The notes under the pieces are model-generated. The model was not told the origin of the DNA and made no database searches. It was given only the letters and a program-made list of their open reading frames with translations. Source: Apis mellifera (taxonomy: Eukaryota > Arthropoda > Insecta > Hymenoptera > Apidae). Taken from it: DNA of 64,000 nt. The number at the start of each line of letters is the position of its first letter. Position 1 is the first letter of the stretch. The position numbers were made by a program, and so were the translations under genes. Below are positions 12,374 through 27,300 of the stretch, in pieces. The stretch covers positions 9,548,071 through 9,612,070 of the forward strand of contig NC_037650.1 of NCBI RefSeq assembly GCF_003254395.2, in the 5' to 3' direction.

Positions 12374-15300
12374 CTAACAATGTTTCTTCTTCTCCAACTA
12401 TTTCGAAAAATAAGGAATCTCGTCAAGAGGAGGGAGATCAGTCACTTAATATCGGAATTAAATTCTTGCAAATCTGAGAGGCTCCCTAAGAACGAATCAA
12501 CGATATATCTTGCACTTAGTTACAGGTAACTTAATACGTAACTGGAACGTGCTCGAACAGAATGAAACGAAACAGTAAAGACGAGTTTAAGACCGTTTGC
12601 ATTTCCTGTAAGATTAAGTTAAAAAGAAGGGAAAAAAGATATTATTCATTTGTAATTTAAATTTTATAAAAATTTTGTGTATTTAATTTTGATAGAGTCG
12701 TTGGTGTAAATACTTTCTAGGAATAAAAGTACAAGTTGAAAGATGATGAAATTTTTCAAATGATTTTCTTCTCGTTTTGAAGAGTATTCACGTAAGAAAT
12801 TTTCAAATTTTGTTCGAATCATGATGTCAAATTACGTGAGAAAAAAAAATTGTGTTCCACAATTCACATGATAGAAGAATGATGAAAGAATGACCAAGGA
12901 AGGAAAGTTTTCAATGCATCATACAGATATCGCGATAAAAACAAGTTTCGAGCAGGTGTCACCGCAGAGAGAATTCTCAGCGAGTACACCTTGGATTTTT
13001 CTTTCTCGATTTTACGAATGGAATGAACCCGTTAGCCGTATCGGTGAGCCGTAACCCTTAAACGGAAGTTGTCCTTCGCTTCCTATCCCTTAACTCGCGA
13101 GTCGAGGCGCGTGGATACGCCGATCGACTCGAGAAATCCTTCAGCAACCATAATTCAGTTACCCAATAACGTCACCAAAGAATAATCGCCAAAATTATTA
13201 CAGGATCAATTCTTTTCTTATATTTCATTTTAAATGAATAAATATCAGAAAGGATAGATTAATTTGCCTATTTAATTTCACTTTTTTTTTTATTGAATGG
13301 ATCTTTAAAAAAAAATAAAATAAAATATAATTTCGAATTCACTTTTCCAATATCTATCTCTCAAAAAATTTTTTAATTAAACAAGAAATATATAATTCAA
13401 TTATCAATAACGTCATTAAAGAATAATCACCAAAATTACAAGATCAACTCTTTTCTTATATTTCATTTTAGATGAATAAATATCAGAAAGGATAGATCAA
13501 TTTGCCTATTTAATTTCACTTTTTTTTTTAATTGAATGGATCTTTAAAAAAAAATAAAATTACATAATTTCGAATTCACTTTTCCAATATCTATCTCTCA
13601 AAAAACTTTTTGATTAAACAAGAAATATAATTCAGTTACCCAATAACGTCACCAAAGAATAATCACCAAAATTACAGGATCAACTCTTTTCTTATATTTC
13701 ATTTTAGATGAATAAATATCAGAAAGAATAGATCAATTTGCCTATTTAATTTCACTTTGTTTTTTTTTAATCGGATGGATCTTAAAAAAAAATAAAATAA
13801 AATTACATAATTTCGAATTCACTTTTCCAATATCTATCTCTCAAAAAATTTTTTGATTAAGCAGAAAATATTTATTGCAACGAAAAATAAAATTCCTCCG
13901 CTTCTTCAGTCTTCCAATCATTTAAATCCATCCATCAAACGAGAGCAAACCACGTTAATTAAAATCAACGATCAGGAGAAGGAACAATCCTTCAACAACG
14001 GAGAGCAATTATGAATTATCGACATTGAACGTTAGTCCATGATTATCACGGCCCAATTATTTCGCCGGCGCTCATTAAGGGGTGTACGTCAATTAACCAT
14101 CACAATTCCGACCTTCCTCGAACATCTTCGATCCTTCTAATGGTGAACAACTCGCAGCAAGAACGGAACAGATATCCATTCCTCAAAATTATTTACTCAA
14201 ATTGAGCAAAGAATAAAACCGATTCTAAAATCATATAACGCATGTTCCAATCCACGCACAACAAACAAACGAACAAGAATTTTCATCGAAACCGAAAAAA
14301 AAGAAAATTTCCAAATTAAATTCGAATTGAATCGTAAAAGATAAATAAACAAGGATTATTATGATTCGAATCGAATCGTAAAAGATAAAATAAACAAGGA
14401 TTATTACGATTAAAAAGAAATTCTGTTGGAAAATTTTCCTGAAAATTGACGATCGAAAAAATCTCTCAACCGAAAGATCCTCCTCGATTATATGAGTCAT
14501 CGACGTATCGACTGTCGAAGCAACACCCAACGTCATCACCGCGGCCCAATTATTTCGCCGGCGCTCATTAAGGGGTACGTCAATTAAGAGTGGCGATCCC
14601 GAGATCGACTTTCAGCGACCTTCCTTGAAGATCGTCAGGTGGCAGGGAGCAAGAAACGGCCGAACCTACGTCCGCGCTCGGCCGTAGGTAGAACGACCTT
14701 ACGGTTTTCTGTATTAGGCAGAGTCGGTTTCTTGCGTCGGTACACGGTATTTCTCGGTATACCGAGTCTCGCCGGCCACGCCACTCCGCGGGGTGTACCT
14801 CCGCCTCCCTAGAAGTGTTCCTTGCGTCGAGGAGGAGGAGGAGGATGCTCTCCCTCTCCCTCTCTTTCTCTCTCTCTCTCTTTCTGGGCGTTCGGTCGAG
14901 CACTCGAGGAGAAGTGAGTGACCTCCGCGCGAGAGATACGACCCGCTTCCTCGTACGCGCGTGGAATAGGAGATGGGCGAACGATTGATTGGAATACCGG
15001 CGCGAGATGCGCGAGAAGATGTTTGGAGGAGTGGACGTGACCTTGATGATGGCGTTGATAGGACGTCTGGTGGTGTAGAGATGAGGAGAATGGGTTTCTT
15101 TTCGAGGTTTGATGATGTATAAAGAGGGAGAGAATATTTGTGAAAACGTAGCCTTTTGCAAGAGAGTGGAGGAATGAGACGAGAAAGAATTAGGTAGATA
15201 AGAGTGGAAGATTGGGTTGGGAAGAGATGGAAAGTGGAAATGAGACGAGACAATTGGAAAGAATTAGGTAGATGGAGTAGTTGAGAGAGTTGGGAAGAGA

Positions 15301-18300
15301 TGGAAAGTTGGTTGGAATTTTGTAACGTGTTTTTTTTTTCAGAAGGACGATTTAAAAAAAGAGGGACGAATTGGAAAGAATTAGGTAGATGGAGTGGTTG
15401 AGAGAGTTGGGAAGAGATGGAAAATTGATTGGAATTTTGTAACCTGTTTTTTTTTCAGAAGGACGATTTAAAAAAAGAGGAACGAATCCGTTAGACGGAT
15501 ATAATGTCGTTCTAGCGTGGGCAAACACGTTACATTTCGAAAATAGCCGTGGTGGTAATAACACGAAGGGGGGAAACAATGTTAGGCAAAGCGGATGACC
15601 GTTTATTTTTCATGTTCGAGAAATTCGATATGGGAGAGAGAGAAAATTGTTAAAGCTTCTTTGATAAAAGAAACTCTGAAACAAAGTTCTATTTATATTT
15701 AGCAAAGAGAGAAGGAAAAAAGACCCATTCCCTTGATATTAAATCGATTGTAAATCAAACAAGAATCAAATTGTTATTGCTGAGAATAGGGATCCATGGA
15801 GAATAGAATCGTTAATGGAAAGTAATAAGGAAAAAAAAAAGGAAATATTATTTATAATCGAGGTAATTCCCTATGCCGCGAAGAGGGGGCGAAATTTAAT
15901 GGCGAATGGTAATATTCCATATACGCGAACGTAATGAATAGTCGAGGCTACCGAATGCGACTCTAATTGGACAAGATGAAGCATACGATCACGCTAATTA
16001 TCGATCAAAGCGAAGTGTCTCGGCGAGTAGGGTCGACGTAAGGACACGGCTGACTAATTGGACGTGGTATGATCTCGTATATATAGTAGTCGTGAAAATG
16101 TTTTCGCTATTGGGCAGAGTTGCTTACGGCATATGGCGTTAATAAGTAGAACTAGAAAGACGTATATTTGTACGTTTGGAATTTTTTCTTTTTCATCGTT
16201 AAAAAATTGAAATCGAAGATGAAATTTTATAATAATCGATAAAAAGAAATAGACTTCTAATATTATCGTATATTAACAAAGAAGTTTGTTTGCGATAATA
16301 ACGATTTATTATAAATTACAAAAATTAATTAAATTTCAAAAATCGTTTTCATCGTTAATTCAAACAATCTCGAATAAAAAGCATTAAAAAGATATTTCAA
16401 ATATAGAATACTTTATGTATCTTATATATTTTCCATCTCCTTTGGAAAAAAATATAAAAAATCACGAGATATATCCGAGAAAAATCGATATAAAAAAAAA
16501 ATATACTTAAATCGATGTTTTATCTCGATCTTACGCGTTCTCGATCGATTCAATTCAACTTGTTAGAGATAACAGAGAATTGGCGCTAGTGATTTCCTGC
16601 CGATTGCTTTCGAATGCAGTCAATTACTTTCGCGCCTGAAAATTACGGATCCGGTATCGTGCTCGATCTTTCAGATATTATCGAGTACGTAAGCACGTCT
16701 AATTCGCAGCACCACTGATATTCTACTAATTTGCATTCAACTATTCCTCGACTGTTCTAGTTGAAACGAAAAGATCGCATCACAATTATTACCAGTTGCT
16801 CTTCTTCAAATTAATGTCAATGCACACATTTTCCATTTTCATTTCCCGCAAATTTCGTTCTTTTTAAATCCTAAGATAAGGAGAACCGATATAAAAGCAA
16901 ACTATGTATCACTTCAAACACGTACAAACTTCTTCAATCCTCTTCTATAATATACGCATAACAGAGACAAGTTCTTCTTTTCAAATCAAAGAAGATATCG
17001 ATGAAAGAATGTAAGAAGATGTAGAGACAATTTCCTTCAAACGTTCACTTGCAACCGCTTCAAACACGTACAAACTTCTTCAATTCTCCTCTATAATATA
17101 CGCATAACAAAGATAAGTTCTCCTTTCCAAATCGAAGAAAATATCGACGAAAGAATGTAAGAAGATACAGAGACAATTTCCTTCAAACGTTCACTTGCAA
17201 CCGCTTCAAACACGTACAAACTTCTTCAATCTTCCTCTATAATATACACATAACAGAGACAAGTTCTTCTTTTCAATCGAAGAAGACAAAAGAATATAAG
17301 AAGATACACAGACAATTTCCTTCAAACGTTCACTTGCAACCGCTTCAAACACGTACAAACTTCTTCAATCTTCCTCTATAATATACACATAACAGAGACA
17401 AGTTCTTCTTTTCAATCGAAGAAGACAAAAGAATATAAGAAGATACACAGACAATTTCCTTCAAACGTTCACTTGCAACCGCTTCAAACACGTACAAACT
17501 TCTTCAATCCTCCTCATAATATACGCATAACAGAGACAAATTCTGCTTTCCAAATCTAAGAAGATATCGACGAAAGAATGTAAGAAGATGTAGAGACAAT
17601 TTCCTTCAAACGTTCACTTGCAACCGCTTCAAACACGTACAAACTGTTCTCGATCCTTTATAATATCGAGTTCTCCCTTCTTTTCTTTAAAATCGAACAC
17701 AAGAAATCGAGCACAAATGTAAAGAACGTTCCTTCCAACGACTTCAAACGCGCGCAAACTTCTCGATCCCTTATAATGCCACGCACGACCGTTAATAAAG
17801 CTCTGAGCCACGCGATCCGATCGCGATACGATCTATCCAACTGGCGGCGATCGCTAAGAAAAATCGAGGAGGAAACGAAATCGATACGATACTCGGTGGC
17901 GATAAACATTGGAAGCAATGGGAGGGTCAACGACGGGAGGGTGGGTGTAAAGTTGCCCAGAATAGAACGGCGACTCTCTACGACCAACCAACCAACCAAC
18001 CAACCAACCAGCCAGCCAGCCAGCCGGTTACGAAGCTCCTCGAGGGCTATGGCAAGCGGGTGGAAAACTGGAATGTGGGTCACAGGGATTGCGAACAATC
18101 GTGGTGGAGTCCTCGTTGTAGCCTGTGTGTGTGTGTGTGTGTGTGTGTCAGGCTACCTTTCAATGGCCCATAAGCAAGTGCAAGTGAAAGAAAGAGGCGG
18201 AAAACAGATATCGGATTTTGTCGTGGAAGAAACTGAAACGAGTTAATCCGACCGTGCTTCCGGCTATCGATAACTATCCCCTGATTGAAAGATTACAGTT

Positions 18301-21300
18301 TTAAGGGGCCACGTATATATTGCCCCATTTCCCCTCGGGAGAAAGGATCATTTTGATACGATCGATCGGCGTTCCTTCTTTTAATACTTATTTGTGGACC
18401 ACTCACGGAGAAAGGAACCAACCACTCACTCTACTCTTATATATGTCTCGTTGCTTTGTTCCACTCGATACTTGTACCATTGTGACAATTATGAAATGAC
18501 CATAAAAGAGATTTTTTTAAAAGGGTGAAATCGTTACGAAAGTATTGAAAAGAAAGGAAAGAGAGGGAAAATTATTAGTTACCTTTACTGTCGAAATTGA
18601 TCAACATGCATCGATCATCGGCCGCTATGTCGCATTTGTAAACTGCGCCGCCTCTGTAGACGCCAGCTTGAGGAGTTTCGGCCTCCGGTGCACCCACGAT
18701 GGCCCTGCGAAAGGAAACGATCGGCGTTGAATTATTTTCTTGCATCCAAACAAGAGATGGAAGAGATAATGAAATATATGGATGGATAATGATGAATAAA
18801 ACGCAATACCATGTTGCGTAATTGGACGGTTAATGTTTTGGTCATCGCTCGATATTCGCATTATCACATTATCGCGTTAAGGAAAGACGATGATGCGTAT
18901 GAACGTATTTCCGAGATCGAGGTCACTGGTCACGAGCTATTTTGAACAGTGGCGCAAGAGAGTCTGGTAACTGATCCGACCGACCGATGGACGAGTTATT
19001 AAACCAGGTAACACAATTTGCCACCGCAATTTTTCATCACGGTTTCACGGAAGACGATCGTGGCGCTGGTTCGCATAGATAACGATAGAGGGAAATTGAA
19101 ATTGTTGAAGAAATTGAACAAGATGTTTACAACAAGAATGTTGACAAGATTTTAAAAATTATCTTGTATCATTTTAAATCTATATTTTCTTTCTTTCTTT
19201 TTTCTAATATTTCGTTCGATTTCTTTCTGTTCAGGTGGATGAGATATAATTTTTTTTTTTTTTTAGAAAGGAAAAGTAAACGATCGTTTAACATCTATTA
19301 AAATAGATTAATGTTTGGCTAGAAAATTGAACAAAGAGATATATAGACGATCAATTATTTCGACGATAACCATCTCGTGCGCTAAATTGGCCATTGTGTT
19401 TATTGACTTAGAATTTAACGTTTGCCCCACTTTTCTAATGAACGCTTCGGCCTTAAATCGGAATTATCGAGGAAAGATTCGAGCACGAAGTTATTCCTTT
19501 ACGAAATATATTATTTCAATTTTTAATAAATTTCGGAATATTATTTATTTCGAAAAAGTATTTACAATTTGTGTAATCGAGAAATTCGAAATTAAAAGTA
19601 ACATCCGCTAGTGAATCGTTTTTATTATCACTTTAATTAGTACATAATAAATGCAATGATCTCGCATAATTATATAATTAATTAAGCATTATCTTTACCG
19701 ACACTGATTGAAGTTATTTAAAATTCGTATTTTTTTTTTCTTTTCCTTACCTAATTAAGTTCTTTACATTAATTTAATAACACCATTCTTAATCATCTTT
19801 TCCTCTTATCTTTCATCTAGATTACCATTACACATTGAAATTAGAGGTAATGAATTAATTTATAATTAATTCAATTATGGACGTCCATGAGATATCCCTT
19901 GATCTCGTTAAAAAAAAAAAATCTCATTAAAAATACGTAATTTCTATCGCCTCGTGGTAATATGCACAATCATGTTTTATCGTGAAATCGTTTCACCTGG
20001 ACATAGGTGTGTACCGGCAATATGAAGATTGCTAGCCAAGGTAGTATAATTATCGTGGAAGGGTGTGTCCGATCAGGGGTTGTACACCCTGACCTATAAC
20101 GTGATTAATGCTGCTTGCATACAGATTAACTACAGCAAACATACCAAAGATATTAGTAAGAAAGAATATAATAGAAGAAATCACTCGTTATTTCCTTTTT
20201 CCTTTTCTCTCTTCTCTTTTAGATTAAACTGAAAGATTGGAAGGAGAGCGATTTTTTTTTTTTTTTTAATACAAATTTATATCGATATGTAATCTTAATT
20301 CGATGTTTTATTTTTTAAAAAAAAAAAAAAAGAGAACAAGGAGATTTCTAAAGTATCAGCCTTGCTGTTATATTCTGGCTTGCCTTGAACATTTCTGAAT
20401 AAACGTTTCCTTATTCGGCGGGTAATCGCGTAACAATTGAATTTTATCGAGGTGAAAATTCTTCGTGTTTTCTTTTTTTTTTCCTTTTTCGTAGATAAAA
20501 TTGTTTGTGACGAGAATTAATATGAAAGAGATTAAGAAACTTTCAATAATACAATTTTGAAGAAAGATTCTTACGAAATTGTGAAAGAGAATTTAAAGAA
20601 TTAAAGGGAGAAGAATAACAAGCGTGAAAGAAAATAAGAATTCGAAAAGAAGTTTAGAAAAATTTGAAAATATAATTCGTACTTTTATTTCTTGTATTGG
20701 TAAATATTGGTAATTTACGTGATTAAATTAGTGACGATTCATTTAATTCATAAAGCATGAAGCAGTTTCGATGCCGGCAGAAAAATGACTTTCAAATATT
20801 ACCCTGCCCGAGGCTGATAAATGATGCGTATCGTTTTATTATCGAACAATGGACGAAACCAACGGAGAAAACGCTCGTTTCGTACAATTTCACTTTGGGA
20901 TAAAGACTCTGTTCTTTATTCCGTGAAGAAGCTGTATCATAAATTTCTTTCCTGCAACGCTAATTATTATCTCCAGGCAACAATAAAATAATTTAGAAAG
21001 TCCCTTCAATACGTCACAATCTTTGTTTTCGTTAAAATTTTTATCAAATCGCTCGAAACCATATTTTATCATTTCAATAATCGTTACGACGAAATTTTTT
21101 TTTTTTTTAAACCCGTAAGAAACGTGTGTTGTTACAAATATTTCGTGAAAGTTTATATAATTCCCATGAATTCGTTTAATTCAAATTTATTCACATCTGA
21201 ACATTCCTATCTCTCATAACAACTTTCCTTTTACTTTCCTTATTCAATAATCATTCCAGTGCAACAATTTCAATTCAATTGACAACCTTTTTTTTTTAAT

Positions 21301-24300
21301 TTTGTTCCAGTCAATCGATTTACTTTTCATTTCACTTTTCAATCATTCGAGATTTTTAAAAGAGATAAATAAAAATCAAAAAATTTAAATAATAATAATT
21401 AATATCAATATTTTAGAAAAATCCAGAAAATTGGATTCAAAAACTCGATCTGAAAAATCTCGTTAAAAATCTTCGCTCCATTTTAACAATGGAAAAAGAA
21501 AAAGACTTCGAACTTGAACATTTCAAAGGAACTGAGACTCTTTTGTCGAAGAAGATCTCTCGTCATCATCATTATCATCGAGCGTAAAAATGGCACCGTT
21601 TACCGTGCAACCTTGGCATACTCTAGGCACCTAGCCTGTAACCAGAGCGTAGGTAAAAGTCGCACACTCGCGCACAATCATTAACAACTGGTGGAAACGA
21701 GAGAGGACGACGATTATGCGAGTTATGCAAGTGATTCGTAACGTGTGCGGTAACGTGCCACGCCGGAATTGTCGCTTTGATAAGAAGAAACGAGGGACGA
21801 ATCGCAGGAATGAATCAATTAACGCCGTGAAATCACCAATCAAGATTTCCACAAGCCCCAAAGAAAATAACTATGCCTGCCATTCAAAGAATAAGCACAC
21901 AAAATCTAAGCCTTGATACGATAATTGGCCTAATTCTAGAACGTAACTTTTAGACCGTCAGATATTGCTTGATACTTCGAGGAATAAGATATTTTTTTTC
22001 CACGATTTAGTAATTTTGATTACTGATGCAATTGTTAGAATTTTTAAGGGAAGAGAGATTAATTTTCATTGAGATATATTGATTATAACGAAAATATAAA
22101 ATATGGTTAAATGAATGGTGTATCATTTTATTTTTTAGTGATATATATTCATATTAAAAATATATTTTATTGTTCTTATAAATTATTTAAAGTATGAAGT
22201 ATTGGAATTTTAATTCTTTTATTATCAATAGCAGCAGCATTTATTAGGATACGTTTTATTTTGAGAACAAATATCTTATTGAGGAGCAACAATTATTACA
22301 AATCTTCTATCTGTAATCTCATATATTGGAGATACAATTGTATTATGAATTTGAGGTGGATTCTCAATTAATAATGCTACTCTAAATCGATTTTTTTCTT
22401 TACATTTTATTTTATTATTAATAATTCTATTTATAGTAATTTTACATTTATTCGCTCTTTATTTAAACATTTAAATCATCAAATCAAATTAAGTTCAAAT
22501 TTTAATAATTATAAAATTTCATTGCATCCATATTTTTCAATTAAAGATCTTTTAGGATTTTACATTATTTTATTTATCTCCATATTTATTAATTTTCAAT
22601 TTCCATATCATCTAGGTGATCCTGATAATTTTAAAATTGAAAATCCAATAAATACACCAATACATATTAAACCTGAATGATATTTTTCATTTGCATATTC
22701 AATTTTACGTGCAATTCCAAATAAAAATTTTAAAAAATTTTAATTTTATATTTAACAATTTTATGTAATAATAACTTAATTTAAATAACAAATTTATTAA
22801 AATAGATACATTTATTAAGGCTTTCATAAGACTCTATATTTTACGAAAAATAATGATAAATTAATTGGAAAAAATTTGTATCTTGATTCAAAGATGACGC
22901 GTAAAGGTTATACACTGCATTCGATAATACTATCTCTTCACTTTTTCTTCTCGCGACAAGCATTCCATATTTTCGCATCATCGAACGAATTATTCCTAAA
23001 ACAAATGAAATTTGACGCTGCGATATCAAATTCATTTCAATACGGTTAAATTAACGATTATGATACACGAGTTACGCGACAATCCAATATAAAATCAAGG
23101 GACGAAAATACATTTTCATCGTGGAGGGTTGCACGCGGTTATATCGTCCAACGAAATTCGATCCATTTACGACCTCGATGTCCAATGGATTCGCGGACGT
23201 GTCGCATTAATAGCAAACGTGGGTCGAACCTGACGAGGAGCTTAAGCTTCGCCCACTCTATTTTTCCCCCCTTTTTTTCCTCTTCTTTTTCCTTTTTCCT
23301 TTTTCTTTTTTTTTTTTTCGCAATCATGAAGAACTGCAGTCACCAATATGTGACGCATTCACCAGAACGGGAATGCAGGGGCGAACCGGTCCCACAGGAT
23401 ATTGTACAAAGAATACAAACGTTTAGAAATCTCCTTCTTTTTTTTTTTTTTTTTTTTTTGAATTTTCTAATCCGAATTTTTATTCATTTCGAACGTTTTA
23501 AATTACGGCGAATATCAATATTTATATAAAATATACAAAAAAAAAAGAAGAAAATGGAAATTAAAGATATATTACGAAACAGTAATATTTATTCCATAAC
23601 CATTCTCTATCTCTCTTTATCAATTTTCGTGGCATAAATTCAATCTAATCTATCAGTCTAATAGAATAAAAAAATTAATATTGAAATTTTCTCTCACTTC
23701 TTAAAAATCTTCCACACAAATTTTACTAAATTCCGATAAAATTTTACTATTTTTTTTATTTCTCTGCATTTCTCATTAATATTTCGTTTCACACGGTTTC
23801 CTTTTATCAGATATTTATAATTCAATATTCAACCTAATGCAATATTCATCGATATTCCACTTTTCCAAGCGGCAGCGTTATCGAACAGGATTCGGCGATA
23901 GAAGATCGAGAATGTGCCAATCTCGCATGATAGTTTGTGACAGTAGGCGGCAAAGATGGTCCGTGGCAAGAGGCAGGTTAAGCGAGGACAAGCAACAACC
24001 TGACATCGAGGGAAAGTTGAAACGTTGGTTGATTTATACAATGACGGTCCAGTTTGGAGAACAATTTAGATTCTTTTTTATTCGATACCGTGGCTCGATC
24101 CGGTCTTTATACGGTCGCCGATAAAAATGACAGGTTACAAACCGACAGCTATTTCAGATCGATCGATGGAAGTTTCACGACTGAATACAGATTTCTTGCT
24201 TTCTTGCTTCTTTCGAGTAAGTATAAATTATAATCGCCGGAGTCGGGCGATTACAATTTTTAACTAGTTTTCCTCTGCCTCGATTATTTTTCTATTATTT

Positions 24301-27300
24301 CTGGACATCGTTTGATGTTATTTTATTTCGATTACTTTTTTCAGAAGAAGAAAAAAAGAAGAAATTTATCGTCACGATGTATTTAAGAAGAAATTCTTCG
24401 ATAAAAAAAGAACACGAATTCTAAATTTAGGCTGAAGGCTACCTCAGATAACGATTAATTTGTTTTAATTTGAATAATGGAATAATCGTTTAAAAAAAAA
24501 AGAAACAGTATTTAAACCAGTGAAATATGATACGACTATCTTATCACGAGCCATTTAAAATAACAATAATTTGAAGAAATCTCGAGACTAAGAAGAATGT
24601 AATTTTTTTATAAGAATCTTAATTAATACTTTAATAGTTCCAATACGAACGATACTGAGATAATATCTATTTAAATTACTACGTATTATACACACACATA
24701 TGTATAATTTAATATAAATGATTCAAACTTGATATAAAAAAAGTTTAACTTTATTTAATAACGTATAACCTATAACATAACCTGAAAACACAATATTTGC
24801 GGAATCAAATATTGCCACTGGCGATATCTACGTCATAAAGATAGTCCTATATGCGCAATAGGAATGCAAATGGGTTATTCACAGTCGCCAAAGTTTCAAC
24901 CAAGGTTGTAAATTTATTTTTTTTACACTGTGTTTGAACACGGTAACACGTCGGATATGTTCGATCACTTCAAATTTATCGAATCCCGAGGCCTTGCTAC
25001 GTGCTAATGAAAGCGTGCAGCTGCACCGACAGGTATGCAGGTGCAACGATTTAGCGTCTTCTAAATTAGTTCGTGAAACGATTCGCGAGTGCGCTTTGCT
25101 CCCGAATTTTTATAAAAATTTTGCTAGTCGTATATTTATTTTCGTTTCGAAAAATTTCTATCTTCCATCTTTGACGTAGAATTTTATTTCGGAAATTTCT
25201 CGCAATGTGAAATATCTTTCTGTTATTAAAAAATCAAACGTAATACACGTAGTAAACAGAGAAACAAAGAGAGAGAGAGAGAAAGAGAGAGAACAGGATG
25301 AAAAGTCAACAGCAGGGGGACGACGCTAAAATAACACGCGAAATCCAACGAATCAATCCTAACGAGCGTGAAACTGCAAATGGCTCAATAACATCATAAC
25401 GTAGCACTTAATTCGATCGGTATTTCAATTATGAACCGTAAAAAGCAACGAGAGCACGAGAGTATTTCCTCCGTGTTAGACGGTTGATTGAGTAAATCAA
25501 CAGCGGACGGATACCTTATGAAAACACTCAATATACCCAGCGGCAATCGACATGTATGAATATATCAACGAATCAATAAATAAATCAATCGAGAGATCAA
25601 CGATCGAGTAAGAAACATATAACAAATTACAAGAAAGCTGTTCGTTTATGTGGCTCACGTTTTGAGTTGAGTAGCCTATAATCGTACGTGATAGTTGTTC
25701 TAGTCGTATCTATCCAATTCCTTGTTGAAATTTCTTGTGAAAATTACTTATGAAAAGTAAGAAGGTAACTTATGTAAGAAACTTGATGAGATTTGAAAAT
25801 TATAATATGAAATGAGCAATGCCAGGTAACAATACACAATTAATATAATTAATGTAATAAGGAAAGGATTAACATTAATTTTTAAAAATCACAAAATAAC
25901 TTAAAATAACTGTGATACACACAAATAATCAAATACTATTCAAATACAATTTTACACACGCATCTTCTTTTCATATATATATATCTCATATCGCACACAT
26001 ATTATTATAATATAATATAATAATCACACATAAATGAATATTTGTAGACGCCAATTGACAAGGAAAGAATTAACACTCTTAAAGTCTTCTGGAGTCTATC
26101 GTATTTTATCAAATCTTAGTCACAACGTTACATCATAACCTTAAAATAACTGTCGCGCATAATACATCACTGCTCGGCGTATCAATCCTAAAACCAAAGA
26201 ATAATCAAATTCTGTTCAAATACGATTTTACACACACATCTTTCCATATCGTACATCGCATATCACTCACCACTCACTACTGTATGCGTATAAATTTGTC
26301 GCGGATTGCGCGGATTTGCCTTCCTTTCCAGAGATCGAAGCCGAAGATTTAAGAAACAAACGGGCTCCTCCGTTGCCGCGAATGGAGCCGTCGGATTTTT
26401 CCAAATACGGCCATTACAAATATATACGCGTCTTGTCTCGTCCCGATATAAGTCAATAGGACGTGGCTCTCACGTGGCTCGACGCCAAAGGGACGCCGAT
26501 ATTCGCCAGCTCTCTAATTCATGCGTGCGCGTGATTTTTCCCCGCGATACGAGCCGCCATTTTTGCACAACGGTGTCCGTTCGCGCAAAAGGCCAACCGC
26601 GTTCTCAAGATATACCTCTTCGTCGCGGCACGATAGGACGAGGATGGATTTATTTATTGGCCCATTCAGGCGTTCGTCCACGATCATTGCGTTCCATGCG
26701 TGAAAAAAAAGCGCGTATTCCACTGTTGCGCGTGTATATATGAATATGTTCATGTATAAATTTTGCGGTGATTTAGAATAGGATTAGAATGATTGGTTGA
26801 TTTTCTTATTGGCAAGGATGATTGTGAAGGTGAATGACGATTTTACGAGATTCTTAATTAGATTTTAACGATTGTATTCCGGTGATAAAGTAGAGATAGA
26901 GTATAGATATTTGAGAATTCTTTTTTTTTTCACGATTAATTTATTTAATTTGTAATTTAATTTATTCGATTTTCTATAATAAATTCATTGAATGAATTTT
27001 GCAATTTCTATAATTGAAATATCACGGATGAGATGCCACTTCGAATAATATAACGATAAATTATAATAAATCATATGTATCAATAGCAAATGCGAACGAA
27101 GGCAATTCGAGTAACAAAGATTCTATTCTGTTTTCAATGCTAAACGTGGGTGTCACAAAAGACAATGGAATTTAATAGTTTCCACGATCGTGTGATTCAA
27201 GGATGAAGATTTAAGATAACAGAATCAATTCTATTCATTCTATTACTCGTTTACCAGAATTCAATCTCTGGATTAAAATGAAATGTATTATAAACATCTA

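Larger units (their letters stand above)
12021..18582 (-). other. integrin alpha intron 2
   Basis: About 6.56 kb between exon 2 and exon 3 with matching splice sites. It contains the 240-bp, 120-bp and 140-bp arrays, the paired GC-rich block and microsatellites. The GC-richer section 14590-15000 has two overlapping minus-strand frames (193 and 179 codons) with Arg/Ser-rich low-complexity translation, which I do not accept as genes. 15490-16900 shows nothing beyond AT-rich sequence. Confidence 0.75.

Noticed and set aside
14580..15253. Two overlapping minus-strand frames of 193 and 179 codons
   Set aside because: Translations are Arg/Ser-rich low complexity with a (TC)n/(GAG)n core, the two frames overlap, and no domain or splice context is visible.
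26306..26743. 145-codon plus-strand frame
   Set aside because: Arg/Ser-rich translation without motif, with overlapping frames on both strands in the same patch.
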